Numbered from the stretch's first letter, positions 46,414 through 55,797 are shown. The stretch: 64,000 bases of DNA from an uncultured Sphingomonadaceae bacterium (GCA_903871605.1 CAIQHF010000036.1:248001-312000), one strand, 5' to 3'. The notes: generated by a model not told the origin, from the sequence alone. Translations and numbers: made by a program.

Positions 46414-48381
46414 ATGGCGAAGCGTATCGTAGGGGCGTGCGCGTTGATGGCGGCGGCCGCGCTTCCGGCGACGGCGCAGGCAGCGGCGCCGAGCCCGTTC
46501 ACCGGCATCACCGTGTTCGGCGACAGCCTGAGCGACGGCGGCAATTTCGCGCTGCTGACGGGTCTTCCTGCGGGGCAGCGGTTCACCACCAATCCCGGCC
46601 TGACCACGATCGAGAACGTCGCTGCCTATTATGGGCTGCCGCTCGGCGCGTCGCTCGCCGGCGGCACCAACTATGCGTTCGGATCGGCGGGCGTCACCAC
46701 CAATTCGCCGGGCGCGCCGGCCGGCATCCCGACCGAAACGCAGCAGATCACCGCCTATCTCGCCGCCCACCCGCTGCTCGATTCCAACCGGCTCTATTCG
46801 GTCTGGGGTGGCGCCAACGACATCTTCTATCATGGCACCGCGGCGGCGGCAGGCCAGGTCGCCGCGCAGATCACCGCGGCCGCAACAGCCGGGCTGCCGC
46901 CGGAGCAGGCGGCAGCCCTCACCGCATCGATCGACGCCGCGATCGCGCGGCTCGAGGGGGTCGCGGCGCTCGAGACGCCACAGCAGGCGACGAGCGCGAT
47001 CGCCAGCGCCGCAACGCAGGAAGGGATGCTGATCGGCAGCCTCAATCATGCCGGTGCGCGCTACGTCCTTGTCTTCAACCTTCCCGATATCGGCCGCACG
47101 CCCGAGGCGACCGCAAATGACGCAAGCGTCCCGGGTGTCGCGGCCTCGCTCACCGGACTGTCGAAGACGTTCAATGCGACGCTCGACGGCACGCTGCTCG
47201 GCAGGACGGGGGTCATCCCGGTCAACACCTTCGCCTTCCTCGACGAGGTGCTGGACGATCCCGCGCTGTTCGGCATCGTCAACACCACGGTGCCGGCCTG
47301 CACGACGTCGAGCTCGATCCTCTGCACGCCGCAGACGCTCGTCGCCGCCAATGCGGCCAGTTCCTATCTCTTCGCCGACGGTGTTCATCCCACGACATAT
47401 GCGCACGCCATCCTGGCGCAGCTGGTCGAAAGCGAGATCACCGCGGGGCAGCAGGCCAGCCTGCTTGCCGAGGCGCCTCTGGTGACGCTCGAGTCCGAGC
47501 GCAACGCGGTCGGCCGGCAATTGCTGCAGGAACAGATGAGCGACCAGACCGGCATCCGCCTGTTCACGACGGGCGGGTTCGCGCGAGAAACCTTCTCGGA
47601 TCAGGCGATCCGGCCGGCCGATCATGACGACTGGCTGATCACCGCGGGGCTGATCGATCGGATCACACCCGAGCTGACGATCGGCATCGCCGGCACCGGG
47701 GGTACGCAGCATCAGACCATGAACGCCCAGCTGCGTCATTTCCACACCATCAGCTATATGGGTTCGCTGTTCGCGCAATATGCGCGCGGTCCCGCCTATA
47801 TGAGCGCGTCGGCGGGCGGGGGCGGGCTCTCCTATCGCGACATCCAGCGCAGCTTCGCGCTCGGCCCCGCCACGCGCATCGAGCAGGGCTCGACCAAGGG
47901 CTCGACGGTCTCGGCGAACGTCACCGCAGGATTCTGGTTCGGCGACCGGTCGTTGCGCGCCGGGCCGTTCGTCAGCGGCATTTACGAGCGCGTCCATGTC
48001 GACGGCTATGGCGAGGTCAGCGGCGACAGCAGCGCGATGCGCTTTGCCGGCCAAACCCGCAAGGCGATGATCGGCGAGGCGGGAGTCCGTCTGCAGGCGT
48101 CGCTGCCGGCGGGGAGCGTCGAGCTCCGCCCCTATGCCGAGGCGGCCTATGCGCATGACGACGCCGCGCATGCGCGCGGGGTGCTCACCGGGCTGACGAC
48201 AATGAACGGAGAATTCGCCATTCCCGGTTACGCGCCCGATCGCAATTGGGGCGAGGCCCAGATCGGGGTCGATGCCGTGTTCGGGCCGCGCGTCACCGCG
48301 TCGCTTGGCTATCAGGGCCGGTTTGCAGGCAAGTCGAGCGCCTATAATGGCGCCAATGTCGGGCTGCGCTTCAGCTTCTGA
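46414..48381 (+). CDS. Autotransporter GDSL esterase/lipase
   Basis: A 655-aa surface enzyme. Residues 1-24 are a Sec signal peptide (MAKRIVGACALMAAAALPATAQA). The passenger is a GDSL hydrolase with FGDSLSDGGN (nucleophile Ser38), GGANDIF (Asn135) and FADGVHPTTYAH (Asp322, His325). From about residue 390 to the terminal Phe (VGLRFSF) is an autotransporter beta-barrel. It is exported by type V secretion and should hydrolyse esters at the cell surface. The ATG at 46414 has GGGAGAG upstream. The substrate is not evident. Confidence 0.92.
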   Translation: MAKRIVGACALMAAAALPATAQAAAPSPFTGITVFGDSLSDGGNFALLTGLPAGQRFTTNPGLTTIENVAAYYGLPLGASLAGGTNYAFGSAGVTTNSPGAPAGIPTETQQITAYLAAHPLLDSNRLYSVWGGANDIFYHGTAAAAGQVAAQITAAATAGLPPEQAAALTASIDAAIARLEGVAALETPQQATSAIASAATQEGMLIGSLNHAGARYVLVFNLPDIGRTPEATANDASVPGVAASLTGLSKTFNATLDGTLLGRTGVIPVNTFAFLDEVLDDPALFGIVNTTVPACTTSSSILCTPQTLVAANAASSYLFADGVHPTTYAHAILAQLVESEITAGQQASLLAEAPLVTLESERNAVGRQLLQEQMSDQTGIRLFTTGGFARETFSDQAIRPADHDDWLITAGLIDRITPELTIGIAGTGGTQHQTMNAQLRHFHTISYMGSLFAQYARGPAYMSASAGGGGLSYRDIQRSFALGPATRIEQGSTKGSTVSANVTAGFWFGDRSLRAGPFVSGIYERVHVDGYGEVSGDSSAMRFAGQTRKAMIGEAGVRLQASLPAGSVELRPYAEAAYAHDDAAHARGVLTGLTTMNGEFAIPGYAPDRNWGEAQIGVDAVFGPRVTASLGYQGRFAGKSSAYNGANVGLRFSF

Positions 48382-48413
48382 TCGGCATGTCGCGCGGTGC
48401 TGCGGCACACGGT

Positions 48414-48438
48414 CGGGCGCGTCGATCCGCGGCGCCCG
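48414..48438. terminator. GC hairpin between convergent genes
   Basis: CGGGCGC and GCGCCCG pair around an 11-nt loop, 33 nt past the autotransporter stop and just before the end of the convergent secreted-protein gene. It has no U-tract. Confidence 0.4.
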
Positions 48439-48447
48439 GGGCTGGCG

Positions 48448-48858
48448 CTACTTCGCGACGGGCGACTTGGCATAAGGAACGAACGGTCCCAGAAATACGA
48501 AGCCGCTCGGGATGCGCGACGTGCGATCGAACAGCTTGACCGTATCGATGCTGCACAGTTCCGGGGTCGTGTTCTCGGTGACGAGGATATCGTCGCTGTT
48601 GAGTGACGCGAGCCCCGAACGCGGCCGATTGACATAGAGCGCTCCGCCGATCGTCCGGTACAGTATGGCGGTGTTGTCGAATATCTCGGTCGAATCGATG
48701 TCGTGCAATGCGATGCAATCCTGCGGCTTGCCCGCGACGCGTCCGGCGAGCGCCTTTTCAAGGCTTGCTTCGGCACGCGCATTCGTCGTCGTGGCAGCCG
48801 TCGCCGGTCCCGTCGAAGCAAGGAGCAGGCCGGCGAGAAGGATCGAGTTGGACCGCAT
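48448..48858 (-). CDS. Small secreted/periplasmic protein of unknown function
   Basis: A 136-aa protein starting at the ATG 48858 with GGAGAG upstream. Residues 1-22 are a signal peptide (MRSNSILLAGLLLASTGPATAA). The mature part has Cys pairs (KPQDCIALHD, ELCSID) and ends LGPFVPYAKSP. I do not recognise the family, though such proteins are common in sphingomonads. It is convergent with the autotransporter gene and divergent from the lactonase-like gene. Confidence 0.75.
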   Translation of the reverse strand: MRSNSILLAGLLLASTGPATAATTTNARAEASLEKALAGRVAGKPQDCIALHDIDSTEIFDNTAILYRTIGGALYVNRPRSGLASLNSDDILVTENTTPELCSIDTVKLFDRTSRIPSGFVFLGPFVPYAKSPVAK

Positions 48859-49040
48859 GGCGCTCTCCTGGCCCGTTTGAACATTCGTTATCGCCGAAAC
48901 CGTCTGAATGGCAGCTGAGCGGCCGGCAATATCGCCCCGCGGATCGCACGCGGGCCGCGCTTGCCGCGCGCCGCGCTGCGCGCCACAGTGTCGCTTAGAT
49001 CTCGGGCGGATGTGCCATTCCGATGCCGGGGAGAGGATGC

Positions 49041-49907
49041 ATGATAGGCACGAAAGCCGGATTCGAGCCGCTGGCACGGGGGTTCTACCTCGAAGGGCTG
49101 CTCGTCGACGGTGACGATATCTGGTATACCGACGTGGTCGTCGGCGGCGTGCAGCGGGTCGGCAGCGACGAGGTGCTGCTCCGTGATCGCACGCTGATCG
49201 GCGGGTTGCTGGGCAATGAGGATGACAGCCTGCTGGTCGCCGGCGCCGGCGGCATCGCCTGGGCGAATCCCGTCACCGGCGCCTCCGGCACGCTCGTCGA
49301 TGGTTTTGCCGGCACCAACGAAATGGCGGCCGACCGCGATGGCGGGATCGTCTTCGGTACCATCGACCTGCCGGCGATCATGCGCGGCGAGCGCCCCGGG
49401 CCCTCGTCCATCTATCGCCTGGCGAGGGATGGACGTCGCACCGAGCTCCATGCCGGCTTGGCTTTCGCCAATGGCCTCGCGATCGACTCGGCAGATACCA
49501 CGCTGTTTTTCAACGAGAGTTTCGCAGCGAGCCGGGCCTTCCCGATCGGCGAGGATGGCGCGCTCGGCGAGCCGCGGCTGCTAGCCGACAAGCCCGATTG
49601 CGACGGCATGGCGCTCGACAGCGAAGGGCATGTCTGGATCACGGGCTTCGCATCGAGCGCGCTGCTCTGCCTCCGCCCGGACGGCACCGAGGTTCGCCGG
49701 GTCGCGCTGCCGGGCAAGGCGGCGACCAGCTTGCGCTTCGGTGGGGCGGACATGCGCGATCTCTACGTCAATGTCGTCGATCCGGCAGCGGCTCAGGCGC
49801 TCGCCGACGGAACGCCGATCGCCGAGCAGTCCTCGGTCCTGTATCGGACGCGAAGCCCGGTGGCAGGCGCGCCTGTGCCCCGTGCGCGCTTCAGGCTCGA
49901 TCGGTGA
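49041..49907 (+). CDS. SMP-30/gluconolactonase-like beta-propeller
   Basis: A 288-aa protein with repeated beta-blades and the family's metal-site residues: Glu in YLEGLLVDGDDIWYTD, Asn in GTNEMAADRDG, Asn in FANGLAIDS, and Asp in DCDGMALDSEGHVW. The family contains calcium- or zinc-dependent lactonases. GGGGAGAGG lies 5 nt before the ATG at 49041. It is 10 nt from the next SDR gene, so the two are probably one unit. With a BVMO in the window, lactone opening is a tempting but unproven role. Confidence 0.88.
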   Translation: MIGTKAGFEPLARGFYLEGLLVDGDDIWYTDVVVGGVQRVGSDEVLLRDRTLIGGLLGNEDDSLLVAGAGGIAWANPVTGASGTLVDGFAGTNEMAADRDGGIVFGTIDLPAIMRGERPGPSSIYRLARDGRRTELHAGLAFANGLAIDSADTTLFFNESFAASRAFPIGEDGALGEPRLLADKPDCDGMALDSEGHVWITGFASSALLCLRPDGTEVRRVALPGKAATSLRFGGADMRDLYVNVVDPAAAQALADGTPIAEQSSVLYRTRSPVAGAPVPRARFRLDR

Positions 49908-49917
49908 GGATCGTTCG

Positions 49918-50787
49918 GTGATCGAGTCGCGGCCCGTCGCGGTCGTCACCGGCGCCAGCCGCGGCGCCGGCAGGGGGATTGCAGTCGCGCTCGGTTCGCA
50001 TGGCTGTACCGTGTACGTCACCGGCCGCTCGCAGCATGAAGGCGACGCCTCGATGCCGGGGACGATACATGCCACGGCGGATGCGGTGACCGCCGCCGGC
50101 GGCAAGGGCATCGCGGTGCGCTGCGACCATGCCGACGACGCGCAGGTGAAGGCGATGTTCGAGCAGGTCGAGCGCGAGCAGGGTCGGCTCGACATCCTGG
50201 TCAACAATGCCTGCGCGATCCACGACATGCTGCCGGCACCCGGCAATTTCTGGGAAAAGCCGATCGAGATCGGTGACATGATCACCGTCGGCGTTCGGAG
50301 CGGCTTTGCCGCGAGCTGGCATGCGGCGCCGCTCATGGTCCGCCAGGGCAGGGGGTTGATCCTGTTCACCTCGGCGCCGGGCGCGGTGCATTACTGCTTC
50401 GGCCCTGCCTATGGCGCGCACAAGGCCGGCGTCGACAAGATGGCGGCCGACATGGCGGTCGATTTCGCCGACGCGGGAGTCGACGTTGCCGCCGTGTCGA
50501 TCTGGATGGGCTCGCTCGCATCTGAACGGCTGCTCGAGATGATGGCGGCGGCACCGGAGACCTACCGCCACCTCGAGGGCACCCTCGAATCGACCGAATA
50601 TACCGGCCATGTCGCCTGGGCGTTGTTCAACGATCCGCACATGATGGCGCTGAGCGGACGCACGCTGATCGGGGCGGAAATGGGCGTGCGCTATGGCATC
50701 GTCGATCGCGGCGGCAACTATCCGCCATCGGTTCGCGACCTCCATCGCTGCGCGCCGCGCGAACAATATGGCTATAAGGTGAAATAA
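49918..50787 (+). CDS. SDR-family oxidoreductase, DHRS1-like
   Basis: A 289-aa SDR starting at GTG 49918 with TGAGGATCG upstream. It has VVTGASRGAGRGIA, VNNACAIHDML, Ser in LFTSAPG and YGAHK (Tyr-x-x-x-Lys). The longer C-terminal part (EYTGHVAWALFNDP, YGIVDRGGNYPPS) is the pattern of DHRS1-type SDRs. It follows the lactonase-like gene closely and precedes a cupin region. Substrate unknown. Confidence 0.88.
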   Translation: MIESRPVAVVTGASRGAGRGIAVALGSHGCTVYVTGRSQHEGDASMPGTIHATADAVTAAGGKGIAVRCDHADDAQVKAMFEQVEREQGRLDILVNNACAIHDMLPAPGNFWEKPIEIGDMITVGVRSGFAASWHAAPLMVRQGRGLILFTSAPGAVHYCFGPAYGAHKAGVDKMAADMAVDFADAGVDVAAVSIWMGSLASERLLEMMAAAPETYRHLEGTLESTEYTGHVAWALFNDPHMMALSGRTLIGAEMGVRYGIVDRGGNYPPSVRDLHRCAPREQYGYKVK

Positions 50788-50813
50788 ACGCGCATCATCG
50801 ACGAGGTCAGCGC

Positions 50814-50940
50814 ATGATGATCGATTCCACGCAGGACGAACCCGCCGCCTTCGCGGTCTTCCGGATGGAGGATGCACGCCCCGAGGCAGGCATTCCGATC
50901 ATGCGGTACGAGCCGCTCACCGACGATGGCCGAGGGTGGC
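50814..50940 (+). pseudogene. Out-of-frame 5' fragment of the cupin gene
   Basis: From the ATG at 50814 (GAGGT upstream) a sensible peptide runs: MMIDSTQDEPAAFAVFRMED, then a segment ending in RYEPLTDDG. The frame then turns into Arg-rich shadow translation. The cupin core lies in the +1 frame beginning near 50926. The fragment reads like the natural N-terminus of that cupin, so one base has probably been gained or lost between about 50910 and 50950. Confidence 0.5.
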
Positions 50941-51339
50941 AGACGACTGACCGAGGCGGGCGTCGCGGACGGTTCGGAGAACCGCCTGCTCTTCTCCGGC
51001 GGCGGCTACAGCCTGTCCTACGCCTGGTTCAAAAGCGGCTTCCCCTTGCCCCGCCATTCGCACGATACCGACTGTCTCTATTACATCATTGCTGGATCGC
51101 TTCGGCTCGGGCGCGAGGATCTGGGGGCCGGGGACGGCTTCCTGCTGCCCGGCGGCACCCCCTATACCTATACGCCGGGGCCCGACGGCGTCGAGATCCT
51201 CGAATTCCGCAGCGGCGGTCCGTTCAACATCAAGCTGCTCGCCAACAATCCCGCATTCTGGGACAAGGCGCTGACCATCGTCGGCGCACAGCGCGAGCGC
51301 TGGAAGGATCAGCCAAGGCCCTCGGCCGCGACACGGTAG
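50926..51339 (+). CDS. Cupin-domain protein, probably 3' part of a frameshifted gene
   Basis: A 137-aa single cupin with PRHSHDTDCLYYIIAGSLRLG (metal-binding His and acidic residues), GDGFLLPGGTPYTYTPGPDG and EILEF. Cupins of this sort are dioxygenases, isomerases or sensors in catabolic clusters. The ATG at 50926 has no clear ribosome-binding site. A better start and plausible N-terminus lie upstream in another frame (50814-50940). The domain itself is complete, so a short functional protein cannot be excluded. Confidence 0.6.
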   Translation: MAEGGRRLTEAGVADGSENRLLFSGGGYSLSYAWFKSGFPLPRHSHDTDCLYYIIAGSLRLGREDLGAGDGFLLPGGTPYTYTPGPDGVEILEFRSGGPFNIKLLANNPAFWDKALTIVGAQRERWKDQPRPSAATR

Positions 51340-51484
51340 CGTCCGCGCGCGCGGCCGTACCGCGAAGCGAGCCAAGCGGCGCGGTCGCCGCGCCGGACCA
51401 TGCGCGTCCGATGCGTGCCGGGCGCACCACGGCGTCAATCAACCTCGGTCTCGGCAAGACATCGCACGGGCGTTTGCGGACCCG

Positions 51485-51511
51485 TTGTGATCGAACAGCT
51501 GCCATTATACT
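51485..51511 (+). promoter_or_regulatory. Candidate sigma-70 promoter of the TonB-dependent receptor
   Basis: TTGTGA (51485-51490) and TATACT (51506-51511) with a 15-nt spacer, in a locally AT-rich stretch, 68 nt before the receptor ATG. The -10 is good and the -35 spacing is short. Confidence 0.3.
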
Positions 51512-51578
51512 CAAGAAAAAAACCCGGCGCTTCGCGTGAACTGGCAGCGGACGGGCACATGACATGGGGAGGCTCGCG

Positions 51579-53918
51579 ATGAACATCGTTCATTTGGATC
51601 GGCGCGTGCTTGCGGGCAGCGCGGCAGCACTTGCGATCATCATTCCGTCTGCCTCTCTCGCGGCGCAGACCGTGGCGCCGGCTACGCCCGCCGATACCGG
51701 CACCGCCCAAACCACTCCCGCCCCGGCGCCATCGGCGCCGGACCTGGCCAATGGCGAGATCGTCGTCACCGCCCAGCGCCGATCCGAGCGCCAGGTCGAC
51801 GTGCCGATCTCGATCGCGGCGATCGGCCCGCAGCAACTCGCCACCGCCAACGTCCAGAATCTGGCCGACATCAGCAAGGTCGCGACCGCGGTGCGCTTCG
51901 ACAACCAGGCCGCGTTCGTCCAGCCCTCGATCCGCGGCATCGGCACCGGCATCACCACCTCGGGCGGCGGCGCCAATGTCGGTATCTACATCGACGGCTT
52001 CTATTCGCCCAACCCGCTCGCCGCCGACTTCCAACTGCTCAACGTCGCCAGCATCCAGGTGCTCAAGGGTCCGCAGGGAACGCTGTTCGGCCGCAACACG
52101 ACCGGCGGCGCGATCCTCGTCTCGACCGCCGATCCCAGCGAGACCGCGGCGTTTCAGGCGAAGGCCACCTATGGCAGCTACAACGCACAGCGCTATCAGG
52201 GATACGCCACCTTCGGAATCGCCAAGGGGATCGCGCTCGATGTCGAGGGTATCTATGCCAAGGGCAACGGTTTCCTCACCAATATCGTCGACAACGACCA
52301 TCATATCGGCGCCTACGAGAACTGGACGGTCCGTACCGGGCTCAAGATCGAGGTCTCGCCCGCCGTCTCGATCCTCGCGCGCTACATCCACTCGCGGATG
52401 GACGACCCGTCGACCCAGCTCACCAATTCCAACACCGACACGACCATCGACCTGACCACCGGCCAGCCCTGGGGCGTGCAGACACAGACCGTGCCGGGCC
52501 TCTACACCACCGATCCGGACAAGGTCGCGGCCAACCTGCCGCGCTATACGCGCGTCGACAGCGACATCGGGCAGCTCACGATCCGCGCCGATCTCGGCTT
52601 CGCCAACCTCGCATCCTATACGCAATATCGTCGCGAGAATTCAGATCAGTCCGAGGATCTCGACCAGACCGGGCTTGCGATCTTCCAACTCGGCCTGCCG
52701 ATCAAGGACACGACCGTGACGCAGGAGTTCCTGCTGACGTCGAAGCCGGGGCCGCGGTTGCAGTGGACAGCCGGCGCCTTCTACTACAGCAACAAGGATG
52801 CGTGGTTCACCTATATCGACAATTACGTCGGCACGCCGGTCGGCCGGATCCGCCTCGGCGGCTCCGGAACGACGACCGAGAGCATCGCCGGGTTCGTCGA
52901 CGCGACCTATCGGTTGACCGATCGGCTGTTCCTGACCGGCGGCGTCCGTTACTCGCACGATGTCGTCAAGGACGATTATTACAACGCGCAGTTCGCGACC
53001 GCAAAGACCGCCGTGCCCGGGATCAGCGGCAACAAGGCGACGCCGCGCGCGGTCATCCGCTTCAAGCCCGACGAACACAGCAGCGTCTATGCCTCCTATA
53101 CCAAGGGCTATAAGGCGGCGATCGTCGACGTCGGGGGATCGTGCCAGGATCCGCCCGCCTTCACCTGCAATCGGATCAAGCCCGAGAGCGTCGACGCCTT
53201 CGAGGTCGGCTACAAATATGCCGGGCACGGATTTTCGTTCGAGACCGCGGCCTATTATTACGACTATAAGAATCTGCAGGTCTCTGAATATCTCGGGGCG
53301 GCGCTCGCCTACATCATCAACGCCGCGAAATCGCAGATCTATGGGCTCGAGGGCTCGGTTCACTATGATTTCGACCGCCATATCTCGGTCGATCTCGGCG
53401 GATCGTGGAATCATGCTCGCTACAAGACCTTCGGCACCACGGCGGCCGACGGCACCGTCATCGGCGCGCCCATCTATGCCAGCTGCCCGACCGGCGGCGT
53501 GACGCTACCCGCCAAATATGCCGGTTCGTGCGGCCCCGGCGCATTCGACTACGTCAACACCGATACGATCCTGCACAATAGCCACATGCAGCACACGCCC
53601 GATTTCACCGCCAATGCCAACGCGCGCTACACGACCGGGATGACGCGATCGGGCGAATATTCGCTGTCTGGCAACCTATATTATACGTCGGCGATCTATT
53701 TCAGCCCGTCCGGAACGCAATTCCGTCAGCCCGGCTACGCGACGCTGGCTTTGCGCGCGCAGTGGGAGGACAGGTCGCGCCGCTTCACCTTCGCGGTGTT
53801 CGGCGAGAATGTCACCGACGTGCGCTACCGTACCCAGGTGCAATTCAACGGCTTCGGGATCGGCGCCGAGTGGAACCAGCCTGCGACGATCGGCGTGGAG
53901 GCCGGCGTCAAATTCTGA
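51579..53918 (+). CDS. TonB-dependent outer-membrane receptor
   Basis: A 779-aa receptor. It has a signal peptide (ending LAAQ, about residue 30), a Pro/Ala/Thr-rich linker, and the plug domain from EIVVTAQRRSERQVDVPISI through SIRGIG and LKGPQGTLFGRNTTGGAI. A 22-strand-type barrel rich in alternating Tyr/aromatic segments ends in VEAGVKF. The start at 51579 has GGGAGG upstream, better than the ATG at 51564. Sphingomonads carry many such receptors for sugars, siderophores and aromatic or xenobiotic substrates. Its position suggests uptake of the pathway substrate, which is inference. Confidence 0.93.
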   Translation: MNIVHLDRRVLAGSAAALAIIIPSASLAAQTVAPATPADTGTAQTTPAPAPSAPDLANGEIVVTAQRRSERQVDVPISIAAIGPQQLATANVQNLADISKVATAVRFDNQAAFVQPSIRGIGTGITTSGGGANVGIYIDGFYSPNPLAADFQLLNVASIQVLKGPQGTLFGRNTTGGAILVSTADPSETAAFQAKATYGSYNAQRYQGYATFGIAKGIALDVEGIYAKGNGFLTNIVDNDHHIGAYENWTVRTGLKIEVSPAVSILARYIHSRMDDPSTQLTNSNTDTTIDLTTGQPWGVQTQTVPGLYTTDPDKVAANLPRYTRVDSDIGQLTIRADLGFANLASYTQYRRENSDQSEDLDQTGLAIFQLGLPIKDTTVTQEFLLTSKPGPRLQWTAGAFYYSNKDAWFTYIDNYVGTPVGRIRLGGSGTTTESIAGFVDATYRLTDRLFLTGGVRYSHDVVKDDYYNAQFATAKTAVPGISGNKATPRAVIRFKPDEHSSVYASYTKGYKAAIVDVGGSCQDPPAFTCNRIKPESVDAFEVGYKYAGHGFSFETAAYYYDYKNLQVSEYLGAALAYIINAAKSQIYGLEGSVHYDFDRHISVDLGGSWNHARYKTFGTTAADGTVIGAPIYASCPTGGVTLPAKYAGSCGPGAFDYVNTDTILHNSHMQHTPDFTANANARYTTGMTRSGEYSLSGNLYYTSAIYFSPSGTQFRQPGYATLALRAQWEDRSRRFTFAVFGENVTDVRYRTQVQFNGFGIGAEWNQPATIGVEAGVKF

Positions 53919-53951
53919 TCGCGTCGCGGCACGCGACCAGATCGGAACGAC

Positions 53952-53988
53952 GGCGTCGACCGCAGCTTGGCGTGCTGCCGCCGACGCC
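53952..53988. terminator. Large hairpin between TonB receptor and hydrolase genes
   Basis: The 15-nt arms 53952-53966 and 53974-53988 pair at 13 of 15 positions around a TTGGCGT loop. The site lies between the converging stop codons. It lacks a U-tract, so it may work as a factor-assisted or mRNA-stabilising end. Confidence 0.5.
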
Positions 53989-53998
53989 GGGGCGTGAA

Positions 53999-54829
53999 TC
54001 AGGATTTGAAGAAGGCAAGCAGGTCCGCGTTGATGACGTCGGCATGCGTTGTCGGCATGCCGTGCGGATAATCCTTGTAAACCTTGAGGGTGGCATTCGG
54101 CAGCAGCTTGGCGGATAGCGGCCCTGAGTCGGCGAACGGCACGATCTGGTCGTCCTCGCTGTGCATCACCAGCACCGGTACCGTGATCGCCTTGAGATCC
54201 TCGGTGTGATCGGTCTCCGAGAAGACCTTGATGCAGTCGTAATGCGCCTTGGTGCCGCCCATCATGCCCTGTCGCCACCAATTGTCGATCACGCCCTGAT
54301 CGATCTTGGCGCCCGGCCGGTTATAGCCGTAGAACGGCCCTTCGGGCACGTCGCGGTAAAATTGGGCGCGATTGGCCATGCCGGCGCGGAAGCCGTCGAA
54401 CACCTCGATCGGGGTGCCGCCAGGATTGGTCTCCGACTTGACCATCACCGGCGGGATCGCGCTGATGATCGCCGCCTTGGCGACGCGACCTTCGCCGCCA
54501 TAGCGGGCGACATAGCGGACCACCTCGCCGCCGCCGGTCGAATGGCCGACATGGATCGCGTCCTCGAGCCCGAGATGCGCGACGAGCGCGGCGCTGTCGG
54601 CGGCATAGGTGTCCATGTCGTTGCCGAGATCGGTCTGTGTCGACCGGCCGTGGCCGCGACGGTCATGCGCGATCACCCGGTAGCCCTGGGCGAGGAAGAA
54701 CAGCATCTGGCTGTCCCAATCGTCGGCGCTCAGCGGCCAGCCATGGTGGAAGCAGATCGGCTGGCCCGCGCCCCAGTCCTTATAGAAAATCTCGGTGCCG
54801 TCGTCTGTCGTGAACTAGCCGCTCGCCAT
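53999..54829 (-). pseudogene. Alpha/beta hydrolase (non-haem chloroperoxidase-like) with an early amber codon
   Basis: Read from the ATG at 54829 (AGGAG 8 nt upstream), the frame encodes a full 276-residue alpha/beta hydrolase except that codon 5 is TAG (54817-54815): MASG[19 protein letters not shown]. The rest is intact: oxyanion-loop HHGWPLS, nucleophile in GHSTGGG (Ser about 97), SEDDQIVP (Asp) and YPHGMPTTH (His). The next ATG (54706) would lose the HHGW oxyanion loop and first strands. The family length of about 276 fits the ATG at 54829. The sense codon was probably lost by one substitution, so the gene is inactive unless the base is a sequencing error or is read through. Confidence 0.8.
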
Positions 54830-54995
54830 GATATGCGCTCCTGGTCGACGTGATTGCGTGGAATGACAGCCCTGCCATCCGGGCAAATTAGCGCGATCCG
54901 CATGCCGCCGCCAGCCCGATGTCCGCGGGCTCGCGGGGGCGGCCTAAAGCGCCGCTGTGTCCAGTCGTAATAAGGTCGCGTTTCTGGAGCCGTAC

Positions 54996-55619
54996 GTGAC
55001 CGTCCCCAACATTAGCACGAGCAAGCCGCTTCTGACGCGCCTCGAGGCCAACGGGCTGTCGGCCGACAAGGCGAAGCTTGTCGGCAGCGACCTTGCCGCC
55101 GCGGTCAAGTCGGCCGCGCTCGAGATGGGATCGACGGCGACGACGTCGGCCTCGGTCCGCGCGGCGCTCGATGCAAAGATCGCTGCCGACGTCGCGTCGG
55201 GCAAGCTCACGCAAGGCGATGCAGCGGTGGTCAAGAAGACGCTGGACGGCATCGACGGCCAATCCGGCGGATCGGGGATTACAAGCCAGGCCGCACCCGC
55301 CGCAGCCGCATCGGCGGACGCGGCTGGCTCGGCCGCCGCCGCGGGCGGACAAGGGCGGGGCGATGGCGACGGCGGCGGCGGCGGCGGGGGCGGCGGCTCG
55401 AGCAAGACCGAGCGATCGGAGACGGTGACGGTCGTCGGGTCGACCAAGACGACGGTGATAACCTACACCGATGATACGACATCGACGTCGACGACGACCG
55501 CGACCGACGCGGACATCGCGAAATATGCAAAGGCCTCCGTTGCCGCCGCGATGCCGGATGTCGCGGGCAGCTATCTGTCGACGATCGAAGCCGGAACATT
55601 GTTCAGCCAAACGGCGTAG
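54996..55619 (+). CDS. Hypothetical protein with Gly-rich linker
   Basis: A 207-aa protein that I do not recognise. It starts at GTG 54996 with TGGAG 6 nt upstream; a GTG at 54957 in frame has no such site. The first about 90 residues are helical and Lys/Ala-rich (LEANGLSADKAKLVGSDLAAAV). A run of Gly with Ser and Asp follows (about 130-140), then a Thr-rich stretch (VTVVGSTKTTVITYTDDTTST) and a helical tail. No signal peptide or catalytic motif is seen. The domain-linker-domain layout suggests a structural or secreted protein. Confidence 0.55.
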   Translation: MTVPNISTSKPLLTRLEANGLSADKAKLVGSDLAAAVKSAALEMGSTATTSASVRAALDAKIAADVASGKLTQGDAAVVKKTLDGIDGQSGGSGITSQAAPAAAASADAAGSAAAAGGQGRGDGDGGGGGGGGGSSKTERSETVTVVGSTKTTVITYTDDTTSTSTTTATDADIAKYAKASVAAAMPDVAGSYLSTIEAGTLFSQTA

Positions 55620-55797
55620 CGACGGACGGCTCATGCCCGCCGGGCAGGCCGACGGCTGCCGCTCGCCCGTGCGTGTGTCCAACACGGTCCGCCGAGATAG
55701 TGTCGCACGTCCTCCCCAAGCGCGGTTCCCTGCGGTTCCGGGCGCAGCTCTCGCCCGTCTTCCCGACGTTGCGCGCCCGCACGGAACGACTGCGCCC

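Noticed and set aside
46270-48408. 712-codon minus-strand open frame over the autotransporter
   Set aside because: Pure antisense shadow of a high-GC gene; the plus strand has signal peptide, GDSL motifs and barrel.
55360-55400. GGC-repeat microsatellite as a slippage site
   Set aside because: It encodes the Gly linker in frame without any frame break; nothing shows instability.
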